Counted from the stretch's first letter, positions 1 through 13,066 are shown. The stretch is 64,000 nucleotides of DNA from Polytrichum commune (GCA_950295325.1 OX485807.1:5582501-5646500), one strand, 5' to 3'. Notes: a model not told the origin generated them from the sequence alone. Program-made: numbers and translations.

Positions 1-300
1 CCTATCGACTGCTACTTAGCAGTCAATATAGGCCATTCTGCTACTACTTTTCAATTGACATAAGGAATTCAACTACTACTTAGTGCAGTAGATTACTTGT
101 TAGCAATTGATTTAGTAACGAATAGTCGTCTTAGTGTAGTCAACTGTTGGTTTGCAGTCGTCATCGTAGTTGATCTATTTTGTCATCTACTTAGTGCAGT
201 CGATAAGATAGTTGATTGCCATGTTGATTTCTAAGTGCAATCGATAGGATAGCTGACTGTCATGTCGACTTTTGGGGGCAATCGACATCCTCCTACAAAA
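1..300. repeat. Degenerate subterminal repeats ahead of the hAT relic
   Basis: A short motif of the type CTACTTAGTGCAGTCGA recurs at least six times in the first 300 bases, with variants near 10, 70, 128, 185, 230 and 278. The last two form a diverged tandem unit of about 44 bp (GATAAGATAGTTGATTG versus GATAGGATAGCTGACTG). hAT transposons often carry clustered subterminal motifs that bind transposase, and this block lies just upstream of the hAT coding relic. Its role as a binding array is inference. The outer inverted repeat may lie outside the window. Confidence 0.5.
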
Positions 301-384
301 AATTCCAATGGGTTTGCATGGGGTTGAATATGACTTTTAATACAAAAGGATCATTTAGAGTTATTTCGAGTAAATGCACTAGGA

Positions 385-394
385 CTATAAATAG
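385..394 (+). promoter_or_regulatory. Candidate TATA box of the hAT relic
   Basis: CTATAAATAG sits inside the near-palindrome GGACTATAAATAGTCC, about 60-70 bp ahead of the first codons that resemble transposase. Its position and composition fit a plant TATA element. It is probably dead, because the coding region is broken. Confidence 0.35.
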
Positions 395-442
395 TCCAAT
401 TCATTGACCCTCGACATTCATGCGCATTCTATTTGACCTTGA

Positions 443-3040
443 TTGCCTTTAAGTATCCATCGCAAGTGGAGAGAGATAACGGATTATATTGGTATTGGTA
501 CGGGAGATGAATGGAAGCCTTGGTATGTGCCCAAGGAATGGGTTTCAACGTCCGACAAGGTGGAGTGCAAATTTTGCAAGTTGGAATTGGTGTATAAGAA
601 GGACAACATAGTTGTCCATTTGGGATACAAAAAGAACGACGATAAGATACGGGGATGACATTATGTCAATGTCAAGATCCGGTTGTCAAAGCTTTATTTT
701 CTAGATGTAGTGGTGTGTGGCCGGCAATTCCATATGAAGTTTTGGATGATTACGTTGAGGATGTAAGGGACAATGTAGTCGGCTCTCAACAACAAGCTTC
801 ATGCGGTGCATAATTCAATGCAAATGGAAATGAAACCGTTTCATCGTCCCCGCATCATCAGTGGCAAGGGAGGCGGTGTTTGAGCGGACTTCCAACCCTC
901 ATGTATGTTCTTAACATAGAATTAATTCATAGAAAGGCATGCAAAATTCCAAGAAACATGAGTTTGGATACGAAATGGTCACGAACCTTTTACGAGGGTA
1001 ATATGCCCATTAGTATTGTCTGTCATTTTGCATTCATGAAGGCCATGAAGACAATCACGAAGGCAAATTTTTTTTACAAACCACCGGCCTATCATGCAAT
1101 ACATAAAATTTTACTTGATGATACATGGCACAAAACCCAAGAACTAGTGGAATTGAAGACAAAATCATCCATTCACAAATTTGGCTACTTTATTTGTTTG
1201 GAGAGATGGGAGAATGTTGTTCACCAACCTCTAATGAATGTCATGCAAATTTGTAAGGCAAGTGATGTATTCATTGATCCCATTGACACAACTAGTAGTA
1301 CAAAAGACGCCGACTACATCGCCATCCAGATCAAAAGATATGTTGTCAAAGTGAACCAAAAAATGTCATCCAAGTGTGCTTCAACAATGCGGCGGCCATA
1401 AAAAACGTGGATAGCATTATTAGCCCTGAATGACCACACATATATTGGCAAGGGTATGTGGCACATTGCTTAATTTTTCTGTTGAAGGATTGGAAAAAAT
1501 AATGATGCATGAAGGATATTGTTAGATACATGTAGGCTCATCAATGTTATATGCGGTCTTTATTATTTACTAGTCCAATTTGAAAATGAAAAATGCTTGG
1601 ATCCATGAGATTTCCACCAACTTTTTAATGATTGATTGACTTATCAAGGTCAGACATGCATTAGAACAAATAGTCATACATCCCGAATGAATTGCCTACG
1701 TGAATAAGTTGAGTTGGGGGAGCAATGATTTGGACGATAAGTGTCATCGAGGCGCGTCAAACAAAGACAAATGTGAAGGACGACAATTTTTGGGTTAGTT
1801 GTGGTAATTACCACTATATATTGGAGGATGTGTTGAAAACACTGAGAGTGTTTGATGGCACGGAGCTGATAATGGGCAAGGCTTGGTTGATGATAAAGAA
1901 CTTGGAAAAACATGTACTTAGTCGTAGAAGTCATCCTTTCAACTTAGCCTACAACTTTGTCACATTGGCGGAAGAAGATTTTTATAGCCGATGGTGTATA
2001 ATGGCCACAAATCTTCACCATGTGGGTGCAATGTTGAATATGTATAAACTGGATGAACTTAGCATCTATGAAGATGCTTTCGTTAATTTATGTTTTTAGA
2101 TGCCATGAAGAGATTGATCACATACATCAACGGTCAATATATTTGGGTTGTGGCCAAATTCAAGTATTTAAAGAGTGTAGAGATGCATTTGCCAATATGC
2201 TTTTAGCCATGGAAGCCAACATTCCACTCCATGTGTGGTGGGACCTTGTGGGTGAAGGTGGCACACACTTGACCACTTTGGCCAAGCATATATTGGCCCA
2301 ATTGTGTCATTCTTTGTCGTGCGAAAGGAATTGGAGCATTTTTCCATTTATCGACAACAAAACTTAGAACCAATTGAGTTCGACCAGGGTTGAAAATTTG
2401 GCTTCTTTATACTTGTGCATAGTTGGAGTGGGAGAGGATGGACCGTGACTTTGTTGCATGGTATCTAATAAACATGATGTCTGAAGATTTCGACTACTTA
2501 GTCGATGATGATGTAAACGATGACCTACTGGCGGGACTTGGAGGAGGTTCTTTGGGGCTTTTAGACAACAATAGCGACAACGGGCACAGTGGAGGAAACT
2601 TGGAACTTGACAACCCCAATGATTTGTTGCATTTGATGGTGATGATGCCACAAAGGACGATAAACTTCACATATGGTCCAACATCACCGATTGGGAATTT
2701 TTCTCAAACACGAATGTGTGTCCCGTTACACCAATAATGACAATACCCATTGTGCCAACAATGGCCATACCCAATGTGCCTGTCAAACTTGAACCCAATG
2801 TCCATGAAGACGTTGTAGCCAAATCCAACGTAGATGAACCTATTGAAGAGGATGGCAACCATATAAACATGGATGAAGTCCAATCACATGCTTACCATAT
2901 TCATCCATTGTCTGATAATGTCTTCCCTCCTATGTTGCCAACACCAAGTTAGCAATTGTTAGATGCTACACCACTTATTTCCGTTCCACACGGTGAAGAC
3001 ACGTCCAACATTGTGGCACACACTTCAAAATTTGCAGCAA
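443..3040 (+). pseudogene. hAT-family transposase pseudogene (BED finger, DUF659, dimerisation domain)
   Basis: Relic of a class II hAT transposase, the enzyme that cuts and reinserts its own element. Four parts are visible in order. A BED-type zinc-finger remnant lies at about 530-700, with the CKFC pair, a following His, and the ending TLCQC reached only after a frameshift near 650. A DUF659 segment lies at about 980-1,395 (RTFYEGNMPISIVCH, then KSSIHKFGYFICLERWENV). A broken central region spans 1,400-2,100. The hAT C-terminal dimerisation block lies at about 2,230-2,364 (HVWWDLVG, then LAKHILAQ and SLSCERNWS). An acidic tail follows (MDRDFVAWYL, then DDDVNDDLLAG), with a Pro/Val-rich segment to about 2,950. 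Several stops and frame changes interrupt it, so it cannot make a full transposase. No authentic ATG is assigned: the longest open stretch at 443 opens with TTG. Family assignment is confident; the exact borders are not. Confidence 0.85.
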
Positions 3041-3060
3041 TTTCCAGATGCCATGATTAT

Positions 3061-3808
3061 GATATTTATTATTATTATTATTCTCCTTAGAGTTTGTTTT
3101 TCTTTGCAAGAAAAAAAATTCCTCGCTATTATTCCTCCTTAAAATACGCAAAATATATTAATTTATTGGCTATAGATGCCTCAACCTTGTTTGATGTCTC
3201 TTCTTAGATCCACACCCAACCATCTATCACTCAAACATACATTTCCACGTATTAAGACGAGACAACAAATTTAGGTAAATCTACCTTGCTTCCATCAACC
3301 TTGGCAACAAGCCTCTCACAAGATCGTGATCATCATTCAAAACTCCAACATATTGCCAACAACCAAAGACCAAGCCCAAACTAAAACTCCTTGGGCAAAC
3401 TTTTCTAGCTTCATATCAAGGCTAACTATATTCCTATTAAGGTTTTGAGGTTGAGGTTTAAATGTCTTTGACCTTAACCTATGTTGTCATAGCACTCACC
3501 ATCTTAAGTGTCGCTGACATGTCATGTCTTCATTGGACATGGGCACAAAGATTATAAACTGTAGCAAGTGGTCCTCGTGACATGGTGAGTGGTACGTCCG
3601 ACATCGGACACATGTCGCCTTGCTAAGTGCTATAATATGGCTCCCCATGTACACTATTTAATACATCTAATATTGAGGTTGGGGTTGAGGTTGGGTGGGA
3701 ATGTGGCCCTTCTCCAACTTATATTACCATCATCATCTGGTATCGAGATATTGAGATTTGTTGAGGTTAGGGTTGAGGTTGGTGTGACCTTGTTGTAAGT
3801 TAATCAAT
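3061..3808. other. Intergenic stretch with GGTTGAGG-type repeats
   Basis: No gene is seen. There is a short ATT run at 3,063-3,082. GTTGAGGTTG-type motifs recur near 3,447, 3,673 and 3,760. About 3,180-3,250 looks like a decayed minus-strand end of the TA-flanked MITE family described at 3,810, with CTTAGATCCACACCCAACC followed by CACTCAAACATA. Confidence 0.4.
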
Positions 3809-3809
3809 A

Positions 3810-4177
3810 AAGTAGACACCTTTATTCGGTTACTTGTCTTTTATGGACACCTATATTTGAGTGGTGTGTAGTTTGATGTGGCTTGAAGAACAACTATAAA
3901 AACAACATGTGCGAAAAAGATTGAAATGTGTGCCTTAAACATGATATCCATTCTAAGCTCAATAGTCAACCTAATTAGGGAGACCTATACGACTATTTAA
4001 GAAGCATGATAATCTTCACATTGATGAAGAAAATATTCATGTGACCTTCGAAAATTATGAAGGATGTGGCTAAGGCCTTGATGTGGATTTGCTAACCCGT
4101 ATTGTACTAATCGTGTATTTCATATCATCGAAGACACGGCTATTAGGAAAAAGTAACCATTTAAGACCCATCTACCT
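3810..4177 (+). mobile_element. TA-flanked MITE, TAAGGTAGA family, copy 1
   Basis: Non-autonomous inverted-repeat element of about 368 bp. The left end reads AAGTAGACACC and then CGGTTACTTGTC. The right end is the inverse of AGGTAGATGGGTCTTAAATG followed by GGTTACTTTTTCC. A TA dinucleotide flanks both sides (3,808-3,809 and 4,178-4,179), as expected for Tc1/mariner-type insertion. The interior carries the family signature CCTATATTTGAGTGGTGTGT followed by GTGTGGCTTGAAGAAC. It has no coding capacity. Confidence 0.65.
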
Positions 4178-4584
4178 TAGAATTGGACTTCTTGAAAACC
4201 CACAAATCGTCCACGGCAATATTTCAACTACACCCAGAGATGTGGACATGAGATGTGCCGAGATTTGAGAGGTTGGAATTGCAATTCTTCGAAGTATGAT
4301 GCAAGCATCCTCGCACTTGATGCCAAACCGATCGAATTCTCCACGCACTTCAATCTAAGTAAGACTGAATTCATCTACCCGATTCGTCCGCCGCTTATTT
4401 GATCTTCTTTCTAGAACCCTAATTGCTGTCTTTTTCGCATGGAATGCTGTGTCCCATTGCCTAGTCCTGCGGATCTTTTGCACTTACATCGTGGATTGTA
4501 ATTGCATTCATTTGCAATGTTTTGCAAGCATACTACTCACAATTTTTGCCATATGATTTGATTCTACACCACCTTCTTCTTTGA

Positions 4585-5215
4585 AGGCATTGATGTATGT
4601 GAAGGCCGTGGAGGGCATTGATTATCTTGTAATGGATGTTCAGAGCCTTCTTTGAGGCATGACTCAAGAAATGCTTAAACCCCAAACCCTAACCCCTTAA
4701 ACATGTGAATCCAGAGAATATTCTCTGGTTGTTCTTGGTCCATCATGTAAACTCGCCTTAATAGGTTTTTCCTTCATTGTCCGCTACAGAAGGTTGTCTG
4801 GCACCTGTCGTGCTTGAGACGTCATCTGTGTACATTGCATTCTTGTGGCATCAGAGGGTTTCGTCCTTCCGGCAATGTGACATTGTAATTATACTCAAGG
4901 GGCGTGGATATATGTAAAGGCGGTGGGGATCATTGATTCTCTTGTGATGGGTTTTCAATGCCTGTTTATCTCACCAAAGTGACAATGACATGCATGACTT
5001 AAAAAATGCCTAAACCCTACGCCCTAAACCCTAAGCATGTGAAGCAAGAAAAATTGTCCATGTTTTTTTGGTCATCATGTAAATTCGGCTTAATAGGTGT
5101 CTCCTTCACAGATTTCAGAAGAACGAAGCCTGTTGGTGCTACAGAAGATTGTCTGGCATCTCTCGTGCATCAACATCTGTGTACATTGCATGCTTGTAGC
5201 AGTGTTTTTAATGTA
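4585..5215. repeat. Diverged tandem duplication, about 320-bp unit, with telomere-like motifs
   Basis: Two direct copies, about 4,585-4,865 and 4,908-5,210. Both run through GGCNTTGAT, GTGAAGGC or GTAAAGGC, a TGACT...AAATGC block, AAACCCTAA-type motifs, a CATCATGTAAA segment, CTTAATAGGT, a GTTGTCTGGCA block and CATCTGTGTACATTGCAT. The second copy carries an extra stretch near 5,105-5,135. Neither contains an open frame of note. Confidence 0.65.
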
Positions 5216-8200
5216 GGCAGAGCAATGCTTTGAATGTGCAATTAGGGTTTCGATTTCCTATGTAGATGTTTGGACGCACTCACATATTGGTTAACAATCT
5301 ACAATCAACTACTTTGAATGTACATACTGTGTTATCTAGACACATTTTTTTGGGTGTCTTCTTTTGCAGGATAAACTCTCAACCTACAACCGATTATCTG
5401 AACATAGCTACTTTTAATAAGGTTCGTAGATCCCTTTCTGAATTGTTTACAGGGAGCTTGTCTTGGATGGAAACAGTTTGGAACAGGATTGATGTTTCTA
5501 GTTTCTTTTAAAGGAAATTAATGAGTCAAATTGAGTTACTACGGTATACATCTGATTAAGCGTACATTAAAATTGATGTGCCATTTTAATTAGAGTGGCC
5601 TCCATGACTTGCCCTGTAGCAGCAAGTGTCCCATCCTACCTTCTCTGGATGTCACCCAGTGATTGCAAAATCTTTTACGGGGGTCAATGATGAATAGTGT
5701 GGGCTACACTAAATCAGATGTATAGTGTAGTGAAGTCTGAAGTGAGATGATGCAATATCAATCATTGTCTGAAGCACTGGGATTGACAGTTATCAAATGA
5801 AAATTGCATCCATACCCATTTTGAAAATGATAACTTTGAAACCTCTAAAGTGGTGGGAAATGGTGTGAATGCTGTAAGTGTTGCAATTGTCATTGATGAG
5901 CCTTTAAAATTCCGGAAACTGGAAAAACCCTATCAACTTGAAATCACTCAGCATGTGTCTTCTCATGAGTCGGGAGAGATTATTTGAAAACTGTTTGAAG
6001 GGATGCTTCTGTAAGTTTTGAATATCCATGTGTGTAAATATGGATGTTTGTATAGGTTTTATTGTTGACTGGCTACTGCTAATTGCAAATTGACAGAATT
6101 GACTAGTAGGTATGTTCAAACATGGAAGTGCAAACTACAATGATTTCCTACAGTACGCATATGTTGAATTATTTCTTAGCAGGGCCAGTGTTGTGATGCA
6201 TCTTACCAGGATTGGTCGAAGGTCCTGTAACTCATCATACCTCTGCCTGTTCTTGCACTTTTAACCTTTCATAAATTTTGAGCTGTGCAGCTGGAGATCT
6301 CACGTTCACAGATACAACATTTTGCATTCATTAATGGAAACGCATCTGAAAAAATTCACATGGATAACCAGCACTATTACTATTTTAAAGTGATTATTGT
6401 TTGAAGAGCTGTCTTTGAGTGCCCATCCTTGCTTTCTATTTGATGCCTTAAAAGGGAACAAATGAAGGGGCAATGTTGATGTGCAATGTTGATTTGCAAT
6501 TTAGTCTTCTCAATATGTAAACTTTGAGTTGTAAAGACGCAGATTCAATTAAGTTCTAAACTGTATTAGGTTTGAGGGCTGAGTTTATAGATCACCCATC
6601 TTGTGAACAAAGCTTGCAGGTCGATATAATCTCTTCATACTGAGCTTAATATTCTTACCCAATATGTGTTCTAAGGTTTTCTTTCATTTGGTTTGGTACT
6701 CGATGAGCAGTAAGCTGATCCTCTAAATACAGGTCAATGAAGAGAATTTGATTTGGCTTATTGTCGCATATGTCATGCTCAGCAACATATCCTTTGTTCT
6801 ACTTCAAGGGATTTGTTGCATGGATAGGCATAGTTCAAAGCCTCTGCACTTTCTGCTGAAAGATGGTCAAAGTTAATTTTTGCGTCTAAGCCATTGATAA
6901 TTGAATCAATGCAAAATCACGATATGGTTGTTAATTTGTTCAATTTTGCAACCACCAGTAAGCTGAATTGGAGTAGAAAGTTCTAAGTTGGATGGCTGCT
7001 GCTTTCAAGCTGTGCTGCATTGGCATCCCAAACACCAGTATCTACGTGTTTTAAGTTGCGAGTTGAGTTTAGGTACTGTTGAAGCTTATCAGGTGAGTGT
7101 TGTTGCATCTGTTTGAGACAAAGTCTTTTCTTCTCCTGTTTCAAGTATCAATAGGCAATATAAGACTATCTGTTTTGTGTCAGATTGTGGAACTAATTGT
7201 TGTTGTGGATACATCTTTGAATGTGCTGTTTATACTCTACATATCTGTGTTCGTATTGTTCGGTGTGTTTGTCAACACAAAGCCTTTCAATTTTTTGATG
7301 AGAGATCATGCCTCTATCAGTGAGTAGATTATGTGGTTCTTATTGTTCACACTTGTATGAGAGATTTTCTTATTTTTATCCAGTTCGATTCAGCATATTC
7401 ACATACATATTCTGGATCAATTCACACTATGGTTGAAGTTGTTTTAGTGAGAGAGAGCTCAAATGAGCAATGGTTGATGATGTAGTGGACTTGGAAGAAA
7501 CAATTAAGATTTAGAAGCTGGCTGCTGCCATTTCTTTCAGAGTTTGAGAGCTCAACCTTCAACTTTCTCTGTGTCTGCCTGTAGTTTTATCTCTTTGCAG
7601 GGACGTTGAGGTTTGAGATATCTCACCAGCTCATGGAGTTTGCCAACATTTTGAACCTAACTTGAATCTCAGAAATGACAACCTGTAGTTGACCAACATT
7701 TTGTGATTTTTGCAGTCAGATGCCATGTGTGTGTGTGTGTGTGTGTGTATATCCAGTATGAGATATTGATTGTCTCTAAATGGATTTGGCAAGCTTTGTA
7801 CATTGATTCTGAGGAGAATTTTAGAAATTCTTTTTGTCAAAATACTCACTCTGGTCATCGTCAAGTGTGTTTTCTTAGTGCAGTGCAAGAACAAGCTTTT
7901 TTTTCAAGCATTGAGAGTTGATCTATTTTTCACTGAGGCCACATGATCTTCATTCACTCAAGGCTATTAATCCAGATTTCAGCTCTCCATATGTCATATG
8001 CTGCGCCTATATGTAAGTCTTTCTGGATGGGCAATGTAATGGTAATATGAATTTCATTGACGAAAGGGAACGGTTGATTTTGTTGCTAGTGTGTTCAAAT
8101 AAGCAAAAGGCATCGGATTGAATTTAAGCGACTGCAATGGAAGCTGTGCTTCATTTCATGTATGTAAGAGAGGGTAGGAACCATATACTGTGAATAGCAT

Positions 8201-8549
8201 ACAATATTAGTAAAGTTTCAAGTTTTAGTTTCAGTTTGGATTTCATATTTGGGTTTCAAGTTCTGGTTCCTGGTTTCAATTTTGGGTTTCAGTGCTAGTC
8301 CTTCCAAGTAATCCTTTTTGAGTGTTTGAATTCGTTCCTGGTTTTGGTTTGTTTGGTTTGGTTCCAAGTACTCGAGTCCTCACTGATGGACCTGCAAGTC
8401 CAACTTTTCTAGTTTTAGTTTTTTGGTTGATTCGACAGGTCCAATTTTCTAGTAATGGTTTCAATTCCAGCTTCAGTTTTTATTTTAACTGTCTTACGAC
8501 ACCAAGTTCTTGGTTTAGTTTGGCCTAGACTAATCGTCACAACTAGATT
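5216..8549. other. Non-coding, T-rich, intron-like stretch
   Basis: No gene is recognised. The sequence has the look of plant introns: T-rich tracts followed by TTTGCAG or TTTTTGCAG (for example near 5,365 and 7,710), and no long frames. A (TG)n microsatellite lies at 7,726-7,748. From 8,200 to 8,520 a loose repeat of GGTTTCA/GTTTTAGTTTCAG units runs on. The stretch could be the untranslated or intronic part of a decayed gene, but nothing proves it. Confidence 0.3.
7726..7748. repeat. (TG)n microsatellite
   Basis: Uninterrupted TG dinucleotide run of about 11 units followed by a short TATA. Confidence 0.95.
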
Positions 8550-8664
8550 CTACCGGCCCTTGTGTGAAGCCGCGCAACCTGGAGATACTTCGTAATGCGA
8601 GACACAAGAAGTCCCAACTGGTGACCTCCAGAGCACAGAAGCAATTTCTCGACAAAGTGGAACA
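8550..8664 (+). pseudogene. Exon-like relic of an unidentified gene
   Basis: After an ACAACTAG acceptor-like site, one frame reads through about 110 bases with plant-like codon use. It encodes a basic peptide containing VKPRNLEILRNARHKKS and then QKQFLDKVEQLPK. The frame ends at a good donor, AAAG|GTAATA. GC content and amino-acid makeup differ from the flanks. I do not recognise the protein family. No neighbouring exon was found, so this is either a captured gene fragment or the remains of a larger gene. An expressed exon cannot be excluded. Confidence 0.35.
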
Positions 8665-11600
8665 ATTGCCCAAAGGTAATACTATCCCCCAAATTTCTTT
8701 TCCTCTTCTCTAATTACTCTCCAATTCATTTCAACCCCCAAATTGTGATGGTGAAGGTCAACTAGAGCAATGAGGTATTAATAGCCTATGAAAAAACCTT
8801 AAGGTTGCCAAAATTCTCTTGTGCTACCAAAATGTTTGAAGAGCATAATTGAAAGCTATATTACTTGCCTTTATCAACTCAAAGATCACCAGCTTGATAT
8901 GTAAGCTTAAATTCACAGAAAACCATAACAACATTTATATTTGATAGATGACCTCATTAGGCTCCTCTTATTTTTCCCAACACAATCACCCCACTAACTT
9001 ATTGCAACCCTGTAGTGCATCATATAGAGTGGAGTTATCCCAAAATTATGAAAAATAATGGCGAACTTTGACATCTTTGTAATAAAATTGCAGACACTTG
9101 CAAATGATAGAACCACACAGGACAAGGATTCACCTATTCATCTTCACAATGGTGTGCATACTATGCCTTTTGGGTTTCTAGCCCTCCCACCCTCAATACT
9201 TGAATGGGTCAAAAACCTCATAACTCAATATTAAAAAAAGGGAACACTACAAACCCAATATTGATGAAACAATTTTCAAGTGAGAAAATGGACTACAAAT
9301 GAGCAAATCAACCACAAAGTTGAAAATTCCTTCTAGTTTAAATCTGAGGTTTCATATGCTGAATTCAATCAAGTTTTGAACTTTGGATACAACCATTACA
9401 CACAATAATCTGTTTTGGCCTCGTACCTTCACAAACTCAAATTGTACGCTTTGCCATAAAACTTGAAGGGATACTTGGCCTCACTGGGGCCTCACCTAAT
9501 ATCATCTTATGTTAATAAATGTGGGAAAGGTCTCAGTGAATCACAAGACACAATGTTACCACAAATCATATCACTAACCATTTTAAAGTGTTACAAATAC
9601 ACAATTTGCTTCACCCCCATCAATGCAGGCTCTAACAACAATAGACCACTAGAAGGCGCTCACTTTGGGTGGAACTTGGGCGAGATGGCCAATATAAAAT
9701 TATACGAAAGAAGTAAACATGAAAACTTGCAGATACCATCCTTGCATGTATGATGAAAGACACTCAGATATTTAATGAAAATTTGGTCACTTATCTTATC
9801 CTACAAAGGAAAACCCTTTAAATTATGATGCCCTTTGAGTCAAAATGTAGCTCAAGCATATACCAATCCTATCCTATAATCCACATATGGAGAGAACATA
9901 GCATGACACTTCATCATTCATGACATTTCATTGCAAAGCACAAACATTTGCAATCCCTTTGCGATACATAAATCAATGCAGACAATTTTCAAACACATTA
10001 TCTTCCTCCACAATATGTTCATACTGACATTTTAGTATATTTGGACAAACCACTTGTCCAAAAATTAATAAGGGATGTGCACTTGTGGGGACAAATGTAT
10101 AAAATGATAACATCAAAAACAACAACACAACAAGCACAACTTCAAGTGTTTGTATTCCATGTATGCCAACCACCATATTTGTATAGTTTTGCGATCTAGT
10201 GTACGTTATATTAACAGTTGGAATTGTTCAAATTCATGCTTAAATCCAAATATACTTAAATTCTAGATCTTGGCAATAATGATATCAAAAAAATACATGG
10301 CACCTCCACAACCAACTCGTGGTTCATTATTGGTGTCTATCGAAGCATCCCCAAACTTCCGCAAGTTTGCAAATGACATTTCAATCAAGCATTAAACCTA
10401 CCTTGAAGGCCTTTGTCAAGTCCTAGTTTATGTTCTTGAAGAAATAACACATCGATATTGGAGGTTATTGATAGATTTTTGTTGAGTGTATCCATTTACA
10501 AAATGTAATTTACTGGTGTTTTATAAGGATAATGTGATGGTTTGAGTCTTTGAGATGAAAGGCTTAATCAACTCTAGGTTCAATTCTCCATAAGTAGAAA
10601 TGCTTGGAGATGACATTTGTTTAATTGAAAGTTGCATTCATGCTTGTGCAACAAGACAATCGTATCCCATATTTTTAAGATCACAAGCACATCCACAAGC
10701 TCCTATGCTAGTCTTGCACATAAAAACCTCCACTAATCCTACAATGTCACATGATATTGAGAAAAAGAAGTTCAGTCAATTATTTAAGCTTAATTGTTTT
10801 GGTTTACCTATTATATTCGTGCAAATGTTGCATATTATTGTAATTGAGAAAGATGGAACCATCATGGTTTTCATTGCCTTGTTCTTCCAACATGGCACCC
10901 ATTTTGCAAGAAAATTCCCACCTAAAGAAAGAATCGAACATTCATTTGCATGATTTCATTGATGGGTACATTATCAATTGTTCGGATATTACCACAAGGC
11001 AACACAAAAACATGTATTAAAAAACCAGTTTGTATATAAAATTTATGTTATCATTGAAAATATAATAAATTACAGCCACAAGAGATAGTTGGTGTCACAC
11101 CATGGCAAACTACAAATTGTGTTGCATAAATTCTAGTAGGTTGTTTGTAACGTACCAACAAATTTGCAATGTTCATGCAACTTAAATGCACATATTTCAC
11201 GTCTACATATATGGGATTCATGCAACAAATACTTGTATTAAATAACACCTACTTAGACATGACACTACACAACAGATTACACATTATAGTAAGTATCCAT
11301 TTAAAATGCACTTCATGTCCACTTAAAGAATGTGCTTTGGCTTGGTGAGGTTCACAATTCTTCACATCGTTGAGTTTTTGGTCTATGAAGTGTCCCCGAG
11401 CATTGGTTGCTTCCACTATGGTTCTCACCAAATATAAGTCCGTGGTTTGGCACATTTGAATTCCACATTGCACTATAAATGCTAGTGGCATGACTGCACA
11501 ATTCCTATTGTGACTACTAGCATACGATTCCCAAAGCACACATCATTTCAACTTAAAGGTTTACAAATTTACCACTATAATATAATCATTTAATTTTTTT

Positions 11601-12299
11601 ATTATAAAAATTAACAACAATGTTGTGTCAATATCTTCAATAAACAAATACAAAAATGCTACTTATTGATGCAAGAATTGCAAGTCATCTAGGTAGTACA
11701 CAAATTGTTTGGACTTACCATTGGTTCTTTTCCACTAGTTGGTTATACAATCTATGAATATGGGTTAAGTATCTACCATCATTATAGATCACAAAACCAT
11801 CTAAGGTAGTGAGGCCTTAAAGTAATGCAAGCCCAATAGTGACACCTACTTTTGGGTCTCTAACTTGAAGCTAGCTAGCATGTAAACTGCATGCCTCCAA
11901 ACCTACTTGAAGCTACGTGAATGGCTCGAGTGCAAGGGAGTATGCACATATGAATAGACCACCCTACTTATCATTGAAAGGCTCAAATCAAAAATGACCT
12001 TTTTGATTTTGCCATGGAATCATACAAACTTCGTTTGCGCTAAAATTTAGTTGCTTCAATTCACCCCATGTTCGCTAATCTATGATCTTTTTTTGCAAAT
12101 ATTTTGATACTTTGAATGATATGAAATCTATAGAAAACTCTAAAAGCGACAATTTAAGGCCTCAATGCCTAAATTGATGAGAAGTATGTAGCGATCCCCA
12201 TAGTGAGTTCATGCAATACGATAGTAGTAAAAAGTGCATGAGCACATTGGCCTCTTTTATGTACAATTCACTGATAAGTATTAGTATGGATTCATTTAT
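8665..12299. other. Unrecognised intergenic stretch
   Basis: AT-rich sequence. The frames here have no recognisable domain, signal peptide or codon bias. The longest is 117 codons, at 10,600-10,953. No inverted-repeat element with clear ends was found by eye. Confidence 0.4.
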
Positions 12300-12720
12300 A
12301 GTTGAAGCTATGTAGGGTATGTGGGTGTTATTTTAGTCACATTTCTTAGTCGAACACCCATATTTGATTGAATCATGTGTGATTAGGTGAGGATCAAAGA
12401 ACAAACATCATAAAGACACATGTTTAGAAGAGATTGGACTACGTCTTCATATTAGATTGAATATCCCATACTTAATAAAGAACAAAACTGAGAAAGATCT
12501 ATGTATATAGTAAAAACAAAGAATCAACAAACATGCACTTCTGATAACCGTAACTAAATCGGACGAGATCCGAATTTCAACTGGTTTTTGTCGATGTTTC
12601 ATCATAGATTTGCTGATGCAAGTCACAAATTTGAAGACAAAAATCTGATGAATCGAAGATGGAGAACGAGGAAAAAAAAAAAAAAGCACCCGCACACCTT
12701 ATCTGTTGAAGTAAGTGGGC
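12300..12720 (+). mobile_element. Long-subfamily member of the dispersed TA-flanked MITE family
   Basis: Shares CCCATATTTGA, CAAAGAACAAACATC, GACACATGTTTAGAAGAG, ATTGGACTACGTCTTCATAT and the tail block TTGCTGATGCAAG with copies at 26,990-27,330 (same strand) and, inverted, at 28,715-28,975, 35,560-35,815 and 36,105-36,360. The outer ends are not clear here. A poly-A tract follows at about 12,671-12,685. Confidence 0.55.
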
Positions 12721-13066
12721 CCTTCCTGCGACGCCAATGCTGACTGCAGATGTGTGTATGCCGGCGTACAAAATTTAGAGTTCGCTCCAAAATCAAACAA
12801 GTGGAAAGGCAAGAAAAGAAGATGAAAAGTTCTCTCTGAGTTTGACGACCTGCAATCGAAGGTTCGAATGCAGGTCAAGAGGAAACGGACACTCTTTGAA
12901 ACAAGCACTCCTTTACAAGTGCGAATTTTTACCGGCCTTTTACTTGGTGGCCGGGATCATCGGCATTCGGAAAGTAAAGGGCAAAGGAAGCTTGAAAGTG
13001 AAACAATTTTTCCGTCGCCTTAAATGAGGCACAAGGAGACGTCACCAAGTGCTTGGAGGAGAATTT

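Noticed and set aside
10600-10953. 117-codon open frame with ATG
   Set aside because: There is no domain, signal peptide or codon bias, and frames of this length occur by chance in AT-rich non-coding DNA.
12842-12880. tRNA-like T-arm (AGGTTCGAATGC inside ACCTGCA...TGCAGGT)
   Set aside because: It makes a short hairpin resembling a B box, but no acceptor stem, D-arm or anticodon arm can be placed around it.
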